Shown: positions 40,745 through 48,962, counted from the stretch's first letter. The stretch is DNA of 64,000 nucleotides from Oceaniglobus indicus (GCF_002751875.1 NZ_NMZM01000012.1:1-64000); one strand, 5' to 3'. Translations and numbers: made by a program. The notes: a model not told the origin generated them from the letters alone.

Positions 40745-42075
40745 GGCGGGCGGGCGGTTCCCTTGGGTATGGCGGGCTGGCAGCGCTGATCGTGATCTGC
40801 CTTGGACTTCTGGTGCTGGCAGCCGCCAACATCGCCCGGCTGGAACGCCAGATGCAGATTTCAGCGACCGAAAACATGACCTGGATCTTCGGTCAGACCC
40901 AGATCGAGGCGCTGAATCTGGCCGCCGCCTTGTCTGATGGCGCAGAGGACGACCTGATTCAGCTTCGCTTCGATCTTCTTGTGTCGCGCCTGAACCTGCT
41001 GCGGGACGGTCCGCAATGGCGCTTTCTGCAAGAGGCCGGGCTGGCCGAAGGGTTGATGGGCTGGCGCGCGGGATTGCTCGCGCTCGATCCGGCGCGGGGC
41101 GGCGACCGTGGGGCGCTCGCGGCGCATGTCACCGCGTTGTCGACTGCCCTGCGCGCCAAGGCCAGCCGGGTGATGGCGCGCGAATGGCAGATACAGTCCG
41201 AACGGCTGGACCGCCTCGGGCAAATGCATCTGCTGGCCCTCGCGGCCATCCTCGGCGCGCTGCTGGCAGGGGCCACGCTGGCTGCCCTGCTCATCGACCG
41301 CGAACGCCGCCTGGTGCGGGCGGAGCTGGACCGTGCACGGGCCGAGCGGCTGGAGCGTGATCTGAACGTCGAGCGCACCGTGTCCGACGGATATCGGCGC
41401 CTCACCGATCTGATCGCGCATCAGGTGCGCACGCCGCTCGCGGTGATCGACAGCGCCATGCACCGGCTGACCCGGCCGGGCAAACCGCCCACCCTCGAGG
41501 TGATCCGCGCCAAGGCGGAGGTGTCGCGCGACGCGGTGGCGCGGCTGGTCCGTCTGACAGACACCGCTCTGTTGATGGCGCGCGCCGATCGCGGTGCCAT
41601 CGCGCCCGAACTGGCCCGCCACGATCTCGCGGGAATCGCGGCGATGGCCATAGAGGACGTGCAATCCCTGCGAGGGTCACAGCAAGGCGGGCATCTGCGC
41701 TTCCAGGCCTCGAACCAGCCGGTGCACGCGCATTGCGATCCGTTGCTGACGCAGGAAATCCTGTTCAACCTGCTCACCAACGCGTTGCTCTACGCGGCCC
41801 CCGGTGGCGATATCGAGGTCATTCCGGCTTTTGTTGACGAGGCCGCCGTATGTGACATCTGCGACCGTGGTCCCGGCATGACGCAACCAGAGCGGGACAG
41901 CGCCTTCGACAATTTTGCACGCGGTGCGGCACATCGCGACCTGCCGGGATCCGGCCTCGGGCTGCCGCTTGCGCGCCATCTGGCGCGACTTCAGGGCGGT
42001 GACGTGACACTGCTGCCGCGTGAGCAAGGCGGGCTGATCGCGCGCCTGATCCTGCCGGCTGGGGTGGCTGCATGA
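40741..42075 (+). CDS. Membrane sensor histidine kinase
   Basis: Predicted 444-residue kinase. Two membrane segments (about 13-30 and 163-183) enclose a helical periplasmic part of 130 residues; no HAMP domain is evident. The H box is LIAHQVRTPL with His227. The ATPase part shows NLLTNAL (N box), CDRGPGM (G1) and GSGLGLPLARH (G2). It overlaps the response regulator by ATGA and follows the molybdopterin-fold protein, which may supply its signal. Confidence 0.88.
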   Translation: MRRAGGSLGYGGLAALIVICLGLLVLAAANIARLERQMQISATENMTWIFGQTQIEALNLAAALSDGAEDDLIQLRFDLLVSRLNLLRDGPQWRFLQEAGLAEGLMGWRAGLLALDPARGGDRGALAAHVTALSTALRAKASRVMAREWQIQSERLDRLGQMHLLALAAILGALLAGATLAALLIDRERRLVRAELDRARAERLERDLNVERTVSDGYRRLTDLIAHQVRTPLAVIDSAMHRLTRPGKPPTLEVIRAKAEVSRDAVARLVRLTDTALLMARADRGAIAPELARHDLAGIAAMAIEDVQSLRGSQQGGHLRFQASNQPVHAHCDPLLTQEILFNLLTNALLYAAPGGDIEVIPAFVDEAAVCDICDRGPGMTQPERDSAFDNFARGAAHRDLPGSGLGLPLARHLARLQGGDVTLLPREQGGLIARLILPAGVAA

Positions 42076-43100
42076 GCAGGCCGCTGATCCTCTGCGTCGA
42101 GGACGAACCATCCCTGCGCGACGATATCGCCGCAGATCTGCGCGAGGCGGGATATGACGTTTCGACCGCCCGCGATGCCTCCGAGGCGCTTGTGCGGCTG
42201 AACGAGCGTCGACCGGAGCTTGTGCTTTGCGACATCGTGATGCCGGGCATGGACGGCCGCGCGCTGCTGGCCCACCTGCGGGCTACCCGGCCCGACCTTG
42301 ACGATATTCCGTTCGTTTTCCTGACGGCCTTGTCCTCGCGCGAACAGATGATCGAAGGGCGACAGGCGGGGGCCGATGATTATCTGACGAAACCAATCGA
42401 CTATGACCTTCTGCGCGCGATGATCGCAGCGCGGCTCGACCAGGTGCACCGGTTGCGCTCTGCCCGCAGCGAGGGCTTTCAGATCGCCGCGCTGGACCGG
42501 CTGGCGATCGGGATCGTTCTTCTGGATAGCGATGGCGGCGTTGTCCATACGAATTTCGCCGCGAAAAATCTTGCACAACAGGCCCAAAGCAGCCTTGGGT
42601 CGCGTCTGACCGCGCAGGGCGAAGACGGACGCAGGCTCTGCGCGCTTGTCGCAGAGGTGACATCGGATACGCGGAGTGGCGCTGCGCTTTTGCTCAATCC
42701 CGATGACCGCCGTGTGATGGTGATTGGCCGATCGCTTGGGTCGAGCCGGGCGCAGAACGGAGCAACCGCCATGCTGACGCTGTGCGATCCGATGCGCCGG
42801 GAGGCTCTTGATGCCGCAGCACTTCGTCAGTTGTTCGACCTGACCCCAACGGAGGCCTGCGTCGCACGCCTTGTGGCCGACGGGCTGCGCCGGGATCAGG
42901 TGGCGGAGCGCCTTGGGGTGTCCGCAACAACCGTCGCCTTCCACTTGCGCAACATCTTCGACAAGACCGGAACCCACCGCCAGGCCGATCTGGTGGCGCT
43001 GATCCTGTCGATGCCGATGGCAAGCGTCGACCCGCTAGATCCGCCTGCTGCGGAAAACACCCCCACCATCCATCACTTCCGAGGGAGAAAGAGACCATGA
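42072..43100 (+). CDS. Response regulator with PAS-like middle and LuxR HTH
   Basis: Predicted 342-residue regulator. The receiver (1-120) has the acidic pair in VEDEPS, Asp54 in LVLCDIVMPG, and the lysine in YLTKPID. Residues 130-235 resemble a PAS domain (ALDRLAIGIVLLDSDGGVVH). The C-terminal LuxR-type helix-turn-helix reads LTPTEACVARLVADGLRRDQ and ...TVAFHLRNIFDKTGTHRQAD. It probably activates the exported-protein genes next to it. ATGA overlap with both neighbours. Confidence 0.88.
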   Translation: MSRPLILCVEDEPSLRDDIAADLREAGYDVSTARDASEALVRLNERRPELVLCDIVMPGMDGRALLAHLRATRPDLDDIPFVFLTALSSREQMIEGRQAGADDYLTKPIDYDLLRAMIAARLDQVHRLRSARSEGFQIAALDRLAIGIVLLDSDGGVVHTNFAAKNLAQQAQSSLGSRLTAQGEDGRRLCALVAEVTSDTRSGAALLLNPDDRRVMVIGRSLGSSRAQNGATAMLTLCDPMRREALDAAALRQLFDLTPTEACVARLVADGLRRDQVAERLGVSATTVAFHLRNIFDKTGTHRQADLVALILSMPMASVDPLDPPAAENTPTIHHFRGRKRP

Positions 43101-43567
43101 CCCGTTCATTACTTCTTCTTGCCGCGTGCCTGTGTGCATCGGTCACGACCGCCAATGCCGACACGCCCAGGGATCGCACGGTCGCCGCCATCGAGGCCGC
43201 AGGCTGCGTCGTCGACGGTACGAACGTCAATGACGTCCTCGACGGGCTCGCCCTGAGCGATGATGAATTTCGCGTCATCGGCGAAGGACTTGTTGCAGAG
43301 GGGCTCGCGGATGTGTCGCAAATGGGTGTGTTCCGGCTGACAACCCCCGGATGCACAGCGACAGCCCAAACACCCAAAGAGCGGACGATCACCGCGATCG
43401 AGGCCGCAGGCTGCACCGTTGACAGGTCGAACATCAACGAGATCCGCGACGGGCTCGCCCTGAGCGACGACGACTTCCGCGTCATCGGCGAAGAGCTGAT
43501 GGCCGAGGGGCTGGCAAGCGTTTCGGAGGCCGGCGCATTCATGCTCAACACCCCCAATTGCAATTGA
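43097..43567 (+). CDS. Exported protein with two tandem repeats
   Basis: Predicted 156-residue protein. A signal peptide (LLLLAACLCASVTTANAD) is followed by two repeats of about 60 residues: DRTVAAIEAAGCVVDGTNVN / ERTITAIEAAGCTVDRSNIN, then DGLALSDDEFRVIGEGL / DGLALSDDDFRVIGEEL. Each repeat has a cysteine early and one at the end (TTPGC / NTPNC), likely one disulfide per repeat. It overlaps the regulator gene and is the first target candidate. No family is recognised. Confidence 0.7.
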   Translation: MTRSLLLLAACLCASVTTANADTPRDRTVAAIEAAGCVVDGTNVNDVLDGLALSDDEFRVIGEGLVAEGLADVSQMGVFRLTTPGCTATAQTPKERTITAIEAAGCTVDRSNINEIRDGLALSDDDFRVIGEELMAEGLASVSEAGAFMLNTPNCN

Positions 43568-43615
43568 CCCCGGCGCGCCGCGCGGACGCTGCCTGACAGA
43601 TAGATTGGAGATGAC

Positions 43616-44134
43616 ATGAGAAAACTCGCATTACAGATGGCCCTTGCCATTGCCGTCACCACCCCGGCCGCCGCTTGGGAGGTCGAGGAAATCGGCACCA
43701 TCACGGCCACCTTCGGCGACGAAACCATGCAACAACCGACCGTGATCGTGACGAGTGGTGACGAGGTTTCACCGACGGCCTACATGATCCGGACAATCGG
43801 CAACTTCTCCAGTCTCAACCTGATGACCGGCGACGGCAATTTCGTGATCGAAGCCGATTACATGACCCATGCGCCGGGGCCGGACACCGCGCCGATTTCG
43901 GCCGCCGTGACCTATGCACCCGCAGGGTGGACGCAGATGTGGTTGTCGGACGGCGCGCCGGAGCCGCTGGAGGTGACATTCACGACATTGGAGATCGAGG
44001 GCGACGCAGGCCACGCGACAGGCACGTTCCGCGGCGTTTTGTGTTTCGCCGACGGGATGGGCGCGGAGGCGGACCCCGGCAACTGCCGCGCGATCGAAGG
44101 CACGTTCGACACGCCATTCTTCATCGAGGAATAG
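43616..44134 (+). CDS. Exported protein, paralogue of 36822-37295
   Basis: Predicted 172-residue protein with signal peptide (ALQMALAIAVTTPAAAWEV). It shares motif order with 36822-37295 (GTITATF, MTGDGNF, LWLSDGAP-like MWLSDGAPEPL, GVLCF, CRAIEGTFDT). GGAGA precedes the ATG. The two paralogues lie on opposite sides of the kinase genes, one in each divergent operon, so the cluster grew by duplication. Confidence 0.65.
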   Translation: MRKLALQMALAIAVTTPAAAWEVEEIGTITATFGDETMQQPTVIVTSGDEVSPTAYMIRTIGNFSSLNLMTGDGNFVIEADYMTHAPGPDTAPISAAVTYAPAGWTQMWLSDGAPEPLEVTFTTLEIEGDAGHATGTFRGVLCFADGMGAEADPGNCRAIEGTFDTPFFIEE

Positions 44135-44165
44135 CGGCATTGAAACGGTTATCTTGGAGGCTGAC

Positions 44166-44741
44166 ATGAAGCGACTTCTGTGGACCCTGACCCTGATGTT
44201 CGGCGGATCAGGCCTGCCTGCACTTGCCGAAAACCCGCCTCTGTGCGGGACGGCGGGGCAAGGCGATTGGCCGCGCATTCAGGAAATCTTTACAGGTGAC
44301 TGGCTGATCGAACATCAGGCGGGCTATGCCGCAATCGGAGGCATGATCCTGCCGTTTCCCGGCGCTGACGAGGTCGACACGATTACTATCTGGCAGTTGG
44401 GCGAGACGTTGCAGGCAACCCACCCCGAAATGCAGGCGCCGCTGGTCCTGCGGCTGGCGGACGAGCCGCGCTGGACCGTCGAGACCGACAACCCCGAGAT
44501 CCCGGAGCCGCTGCTCAGCCCCGATGACGTCGCCCTTGTGGCGGATTGTTCACAGCTTGAGCTGCCACGGTTGATCGGAACCTCCACTGCGGTTGTCGAC
44601 GGAACGAGAATGGATTTCACCTACCGGATGATGGCGCTGGACTGGTCCACGCTTTACGGGATCATGGAGATCACTTCGGTCGTCCAAGGCACCCCGATCG
44701 AGGCCCGCCGCACGGTCTGGATGCGCGCGACAGGCGGCTGA
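44166..44741 (+). CDS. Exported protein of unknown function
   Basis: Predicted 191-residue protein. GGAGG precedes the ATG at 44166 and a signal peptide (LTLMFGGSGLPALAENPP) follows. The mature chain has two cysteines (PPLCGTAG and ADCSQLEL) and a glycine/tryptophan-rich centre; motifs GDWLIEHQAGYAAIG and GTRMDFTYRMMALDW are unfamiliar. It is the last gene of the rightward operon, closed by the hairpin at 44772. Confidence 0.6.
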   Translation: MKRLLWTLTLMFGGSGLPALAENPPLCGTAGQGDWPRIQEIFTGDWLIEHQAGYAAIGGMILPFPGADEVDTITIWQLGETLQATHPEMQAPLVLRLADEPRWTVETDNPEIPEPLLSPDDVALVADCSQLELPRLIGTSTAVVDGTRMDFTYRMMALDWSTLYGIMEITSVVQGTPIEARRTVWMRATGG

Positions 44742-44771
44742 TCGGTGAGAACCGCGTTGCTGAAGTTTGAC

Positions 44772-44802
44772 ATGACTGGCGGCTTGGAAAGCCGCCAGTC
44801 AT
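44772..44802 (+). terminator. Perfect 14-base hairpin after exported-protein operon
   Basis: ATGACTGGCGGCTT (44772-44785) pairs perfectly with AAGCCGCCAGTCAT (44789-44802) around GGA. It lies 30 bases after the last stop codon of the rightward operon and probably ends its transcript or protects its 3' end. No T run follows on either side. Confidence 0.6.
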
Positions 44803-45142
44803 ACAAAAGCGTGAAGGACTCATGCGCGTTTTACCATCGCCCTCGAAAAAAAAATGGTAAAGGATAGCCAATTTATCCCGAGAACTGTATTTGGCCGATG
44901 CCACTCTCCAGTTTTCGGCAGGTATTTAGACCACTTCAAATGCGCACATAATGGAGGAATCAAGCCGAGCGGTGCCTTTACCAGCATGGGACATTTCAGT
45001 TGGACGTCAGCCCTGTCTGTGTAGGTGTCGGTAAAAAATTAAAAAATCGGTATTTAAATATTCGGAGAAGGTTCGACGTCAGTCGCGTTCCCTCCGCCAC
45101 TTGACTTTGTTTCCATTGAGTTTTTCGGGGTCTTTGCGGCAG

Positions 45143-45165
45143 TACCCCACATAACGCCCCACATA
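45143..45165. repeat. CCCCACATA direct repeats, candidate integrase arm sites
   Basis: CCCCACATA occurs at 45145-45153 and 45157-45165, 12 bases apart. The 11-base form TACCCCACATA at 45143-45153 recurs exactly at 51282-51292, next to the integrase start. Short direct repeats near both ends of a tyrosine-recombinase element are typical of arm-type integrase or excisionase sites. Assignment is by pattern only. Confidence 0.4.
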
Positions 45166-45518
45166 GAAAAAACGCTTAGAATCGCTGTTGCGGTCCATTC
45201 GTCACGCGCACGCGCACGCGCGGGGAAAAACTGTGTTAACAGGTGGGCGAAGCATTCACCCCGGTTTTCTTCCCGAAAGGTGCAGAGTTCGGGATGCCCC
45301 CCGACTTGCGTCAGTTTCTCTGAATTGTGGAAACGGGCAAACGACAATCCCGCCCGGTCCTTGCCACGATGCCTAGTGTTCTGCACATGACTGGAGATCC
45401 CCTATTGACGCAGAGCGTCGGGCGCGGGTCCAGCATCCCAGAGCGAAACTGTCAGATTTCGGCTCTGAGCCCAATTTGAACGCTTTTCCATTCTGACAGT
45501 TAGCGAAATCTATAAAGG

Positions 45519-45535
45519 CCTTACCACCAACCTTG
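45519..45535. repeat. Candidate left attachment core
   Basis: CCTTACCACCAACCTTG here matches 51500-51516 (CCTTGCCACCAACCTTG) at 16 of 17 bases in direct orientation, and a TGACAGT lies 5-25 bases before each copy. If this is the core, the element is about 6.0 kb. The arm-like repeats at 45143 would then lie outside it, which argues for a different boundary. Low confidence. Confidence 0.3.
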
Positions 45536-45614
45536 GCATGCAGATCATAAGAGCTTGACTAACAGGTCAAGCTCTGCTCGCTTAGAATTATAGAAACTCC
45601 GCAAGAGGTTCGCT

Positions 45615-46037
45615 ATGGCCCATTCTTATCTTCGCTTTTGCGCGATGATCTGCGCTGTGCCGATGATCCTGTCAACGCCAGTATCGGCTGATTCCACGAC
45701 CGTTTTGGAGTCGAAATGCGCTGAAGGTCAGGCCGCGAATGAGCATGAGTATTGGGAATACATCAAAAACAACGCGATACGGACAGCCGACAACTACGCA
45801 GCGGAAAACAATCCCCGAGCAGTTTTCATCTTCGCAGATGTCGAGGTCTACTTCCAGATTGACGGTGAATACGTTGGTGAGTATCTGGTCAAGCTTTTGT
45901 CTTCTGCACATACGGGGACAGCCCTTGCGATGCTGCGTCCGAATTTCGAATTTTGTGGGGACCTATCTAGGCTCGACGATGAGCGCGAGGATCTCTTTAC
46001 GGTCGTGGTCGCAAAGCTGGATGGAGTAGATTTCTAA
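45615..46037 (+). CDS. Exported protein of unknown function
   Basis: Predicted 140-residue protein with a signal peptide (RFCAMICAVPMILSTPVSAD) and a small acidic mature domain with two cysteines (ESKCAEG and FEFCGDL). AGAGG precedes the ATG. Composition is clearly lower in GC than the chromosome-like flanks, which suggests transfer. It lies next to, and on the other strand from, the satellite genes; it may be cargo of that element or a host gene at its edge. Confidence 0.6.
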   Translation: MAHSYLRFCAMICAVPMILSTPVSADSTTVLESKCAEGQAANEHEYWEYIKNNAIRTADNYAAENNPRAVFIFADVEVYFQIDGEYVGEYLVKLLSSAHTGTALAMLRPNFEFCGDLSRLDDEREDLFTVVVAKLDGVDF

Positions 46038-46175
46038 GACTGCACCGTCGCCAACGTTCGCTAAGTCAGCATAGCTGACCCTAGGAGCGACGTACGAACG
46101 ACTAGGACGCACCATATACTGACTGGGCATCTTATGTCAGGTGCAGAACACTAGCGCGCTTAAGCCCGCCCCCGG

Positions 46176-46445
46176 TCAGTTGGGTAGGGAATCGACGCTA
46201 TCTCGCGCCAGCTTCACTAATGCCATCAGCGCGCGACGGTTTCGCTCCATGGCCTTCGACCTGTCGCCATGCACCCAAGCCCCATTGCCGGGACCAGATG
46301 GCGCGCCGCCGCCCGCGCCATGCATCCGGCAGACTTGCCAGCCGCGCCGCGCCGGGGCGTTGCACCGTTCGCCTGTTGTCTTGGCCTTGGCATGGCATCT
46401 GGGCGCGCTGTGCGCCTTTTGCATGGGGTTGGCGTCACTTTCCAT
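46176..46445 (-). CDS. Small HGA-motif protein of mobile elements
   Basis: Predicted 89-residue protein. CHAKAKTTGERCNAPARRGW followed by CRMHGAGGGAPSG is a widespread pattern in phages and genomic islands (two Cys-x-His pairs that could bind zinc), often near terminase-like or recombination genes; its function is not known to me. I chose the ATG at 46445, overlapping the upstream stop; 46469 and 46424 are alternatives. It is the last gene of the satellite operon. Confidence 0.6.
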   Translation of the reverse strand: MESDANPMQKAHSAPRCHAKAKTTGERCNAPARRGWQVCRMHGAGGGAPSGPGNGAWVHGDRSKAMERNRRALMALVKLARDSVDSLPN

Positions 46446-47049
46446 TGCTACCCCGCCCCCCGTGCGCAACGGCCCCGACGATGGCTTGTCCGCCTTTGTT
46501 CACTGTCACATGCTCGACCGTGACCTTTTGCTGCCCGCCTGTTCGATAGCGTTTCAACGCCTCCATCTGGGTGACATAGGTGCGAGCCAGTTTGTTCAAC
46601 GCGCGTTCGGCGGCGTCTTGCTGGCGAATGGTCTCCACAAGGTTCATCCGCCGCGCCATCATCATCGTGGCTTGATGGATTGCCCCCATCTGCACTGCCA
46701 GCATGGTCTCCAATTCATCACGCGGCTGCACACCGCGCACCACTGACAGCAAAAAATTGCTGGCCCCTTCATCTACCTTACGGCCATGCGATCCAATGGC
46801 TGCCACCTGACCTTGAACCCCTGCCATAAAACTTGGATCACAGGTGGCAAGGTCTGCCATCATCAGGATGTTCGCCAAGTCAGGGTCCGCATGAGTGAAC
46901 GTGATTTGCAGCACATCATCTTTCAATCTGAGTGTCATCGGCGGGCCAGCCGCTCTTGCAGCCTGCTTTTCTGCCACTGCTTTGATGCGGTCCTGTTGCG
47001 CCCTGGTTAACGGCAACGGCGCAGTCTGTTTTTTGTTTTTGGTGTTCAT
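46435..47049 (-). CDS. Satellite protein of unknown function
   Basis: Predicted 204-residue protein. The start is very basic (MNTKNKKQTAPLPLTRAQQD), followed by a mostly helical body with PDLANILMMADLATCDPSFM and NLVETIRQQDAAERALNKLA. No domain is recognised. It follows the primase gene on the same strand and overlaps the HGA-motif gene by 11 bases. The charge and position would suit a DNA-binding packaging or copy-control protein, but nothing shows this. Confidence 0.55.
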   Translation of the reverse strand: MNTKNKKQTAPLPLTRAQQDRIKAVAEKQAARAAGPPMTLRLKDDVLQITFTHADPDLANILMMADLATCDPSFMAGVQGQVAAIGSHGRKVDEGASNFLLSVVRGVQPRDELETMLAVQMGAIHQATMMMARRMNLVETIRQQDAAERALNKLARTYVTQMEALKRYRTGGQQKVTVEHVTVNKGGQAIVGAVAHGGRGSNGK

Positions 47050-47107
47050 CGTGGCGTTTCTCCTGCCCGCTGATTTGTAGGTCTGAAATCGCGCGTCATA
47101 AGTAATA

Positions 47108-48211
47108 CTAGACCCTTCCCCCTGACTTAGATGCCTCTGTGCTGCGCCGCGTACCGGACAGCGATTGAACGTTGCCCCCGACGCCGATGCCCGAATGCGA
47201 CCTCGTCAGGGCAAAGGTCTGTGGTCTTGAGCCTGCCCGATGCCGACCCACCAGCCGCAACAGACCTGCACCTTCCAGCGTGCGACGTGCGGCGCGCAGA
47301 CGGGGTTTGGACAGGTTCAGCAGTCCAGCCGCCCGCATGGCGTCAAAGTCCAAGGGAAAGCGTTTGCCGGGACTGTGACCGTGCTGATCTTCCAACAGCA
47401 CCAGCAGCGCGATGGCATCCGCCCCGTTGGCTGCACCGCGTAGGGCATCCAGCGCCAACCGTCGCACGGGAAAGGCGCTGTCACGGCCTCGATAGATGCG
47501 GTTTTCCAAACGACACTTCCAAGCCCAATCTGCAATGTCGCGCAATTCATCGTCTGGCATGGTTCCGGGATCGACGCACCAATCGTCACGGATGCCCGCA
47601 AGGTTGGCTTGCAACTCTGCCGCGCTGTCCACCAGTTCCACCATACGCATGGCCTCTTTCACAAGTTCAACGTGCCGATGCCCGGTCAGGATCGGCGCAG
47701 GCATAAGGCTGGCAGCGCAACGCAAGAGTGGCAGGGCGTCTTTCCCCAGCAATCCTTTGGCCGGATCATAGAACCCACCATCGGGGCGAAGCGACAACGG
47801 CCCCACCACATAGCTGCGCGCACCCGTCTTGATATCGACCGGCAAACCTTCGCCGCGCAGGTTCGGCACGGCCCCGGCAGCGCGATAGTACAGGTGCCGC
47901 CCGCGCGGCGTTTTGATATGGACAGGGCTTGTGCCAAACCGCGCTTCCATCTGAGCGACAAGGGCGCTGTCGTCACTGTCACAGTCGATCACGGCCAAAC
48001 CATCCAGCCGCACACCATAGACTTGTGAGCCTGTCCGATGCATCGGGGCCAGGATCCGCGCCAAAGTCACGTCAGGGCCAGCCCAAACGCGCATCAGTGG
48101 CGATTTGCCATCGGCACCGCCCAAGGGCAGCAAGGGGAAGCCCGCCCTTTTCAGGCGGGCAACCTCGTTGCGGATTGCATCGGGCAAAGTGTCCACCCGA
48201 AAGGCTGTCAT
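47108..48211 (-). CDS. Bifunctional DNA primase-polymerase
   Basis: Predicted 367-residue protein. The PrimPol domain spans residues 5-180: LKRAGFPLLPLGGADGKSPL, LAVIDCDSDDS (catalytic acids) and HIKTPRGRHLYYRA (the basic His motif). The C-terminal half looks like winged helices (FDAMRAAGLLNLSKPRLRAA). No helicase motif is present, so replication would need a host or helper helicase. I chose ATG 48211, overlapping the micro-gene; the frame is open to 48496 but the extra part is unlikely. Confidence 0.8.
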   Translation of the reverse strand: MTAFRVDTLPDAIRNEVARLKRAGFPLLPLGGADGKSPLMRVWAGPDVTLARILAPMHRTGSQVYGVRLDGLAVIDCDSDDSALVAQMEARFGTSPVHIKTPRGRHLYYRAAGAVPNLRGEGLPVDIKTGARSYVVGPLSLRPDGGFYDPAKGLLGKDALPLLRCAASLMPAPILTGHRHVELVKEAMRMVELVDSAAELQANLAGIRDDWCVDPGTMPDDELRDIADWAWKCRLENRIYRGRDSAFPVRRLALDALRGAANGADAIALLVLLEDQHGHSPGKRFPLDFDAMRAAGLLNLSKPRLRAARRTLEGAGLLRLVGRHRAGSRPQTFALTRSHSGIGVGGNVQSLSGTRRSTEASKSGGRV

Positions 48212-48309
48212 TCTTTGCCCTCCCCATAGGCAAGGGCGGCAATGGATCTTGCAACAGATGGCGAAACGCCAAGCTGGCGACATATGCGGGCAATGCGCAG
48301 GGCCATCAT
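48208..48309 (-). CDS. 33-residue HTH-like micro-gene
   Basis: A 33-codon frame, too short for usual gene finders, links two satellite genes by ATGA overlaps on both sides. It translates as MMALRIARICRQLGVSPSVA then RSIAALAYGEGKE. The stretch RQLGVSPSVARS resembles a short helix-turn-helix. Double coupling and intact frame argue that it is translated. Function unknown; the second ATG at 48306 is possible. Confidence 0.5.
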   Translation of the reverse strand: MMALRIARICRQLGVSPSVARSIAALAYGEGKE

Positions 48310-48674
48310 GCAGCACCTCCGCCACCGGAAACGCGCTCGACCTTGGCGTTGAGAAAGTAGACGCCGAATTTTGCGCGGTCCGTCGCCGCGTCGTTTTCGT
48401 ACATTTCCTTGATGATCGGCACGCCGTATTCATGGCGCAGAATGCAAACCCGGTCAGAAATGCGCACCGGGCTGGCACAATAGACCGGCTGTTCAATCAA
48501 GGCGTCCAAGATGATCCGGTTGCCTTTCGCAACGCTGATCTGATGAGTATCGCCACTATCGGCAGTGATCTTGTAGCGCGCCGGGGTACGGTTTGCTGGC
48601 AGGTCGCGCCACGCTTTGACGCGCAGGGCATTGGGTGGTGGGCGGTCGCCCCTTGTCTGTGAGTTGAATGTCAT
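48306..48674 (-). CDS. Satellite protein of unknown function
   Basis: Predicted 122-residue protein. I prefer ATG 48674, which has AAGGA at good spacing; 48716 adds 14 residues. Residues 25-110 include PARYKITADSGDTHQISVAK and DRVCILRHEYGVPI, a pattern that looks like a helix-turn-helix domain of the type found in mobile-element regulators. The end is glycine-rich. It is coupled to the micro-gene and lies downstream of the AlpA-like regulator. Confidence 0.55.
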   Translation of the reverse strand: MTFNSQTRGDRPPPNALRVKAWRDLPANRTPARYKITADSGDTHQISVAKGNRIILDALIEQPVYCASPVRISDRVCILRHEYGVPIIKEMYENDAATDRAKFGVYFLNAKVERVSGGGGAA

Positions 48675-48776
48675 TGTCTGATTTCCTTGAAACCAGAACG
48701 GGACGGGGGTATTCATATGCCTGTCAAAGCCGAAACGAATAAAGCCGCTGCCCGTTCAATGGGTGGCGGTTTTCCG

Positions 48777-48962
48777 TTAAGCGGCGTCGGCTTTTGCTGC
48801 TTCCCAAGCCTCGATATCTGACAGCTTCCAGCGCGTGCAGCCGGGGGTCAGGCGGATCGGTTTGGGAAAAGTTGGATCGGTCTTGATCCAGCGGCGCGGG
48901 GTCAGGTGATGGACACCGTAGCGCGCGCCGATTTGGCGGTCTGAGAGATAGGTAGTTGGCAT
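48777..48962 (-). CDS. AlpA-like excisionase / regulator
   Basis: Predicted 61-residue winged helix-turn-helix protein: YLSDRQIGARYGVHHLTPRR, then FPKPIRLTPGCTRWKLSDIE. This is the AlpA/MerR-like pattern of P4-type elements, where such proteins drive integrase expression or excision. It is the first gene of the leftward replication operon. A gap of about 227 bases separates it from the next gene upstream and should contain its promoter. Confidence 0.8.
   Translation of the reverse strand: MPTTYLSDRQIGARYGVHHLTPRRWIKTDPTFPKPIRLTPGCTRWKLSDIEAWEAAKADAA

Larger units (their letters stand above)
44803..45614. other. Long intergenic region at edge of satellite element
   Basis: About 800 bases without a convincing gene. 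It is more AT-rich than the flanks, with A runs near 44847 and an AAAAAATTAAAAAAT-like stretch near 45032. It contains two CCCCACATA direct repeats (45145-45153 and 45157-45165) and the attachment-site candidate at 45519-45535. A 110-codon reverse open frame (45054-45386) spans the repeats but has no recognisable domain. The region probably contains the left junction of the integrative element. Confidence 0.5.

Noticed and set aside
45070-45100. Possible tRNA-Ser 3' end (GGTTCGA ... CTCCGCCA) as attachment target
   Set aside because: The spacing is wrong for a T-arm and acceptor, and no cloverleaf can be built from the upstream 60 bases.
45054-45386. 110-codon minus-strand frame in the satellite left border
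   Set aside because: No motif, overlaps direct repeats that look like protein-binding sites, and has no ribosome-binding site that I can see.
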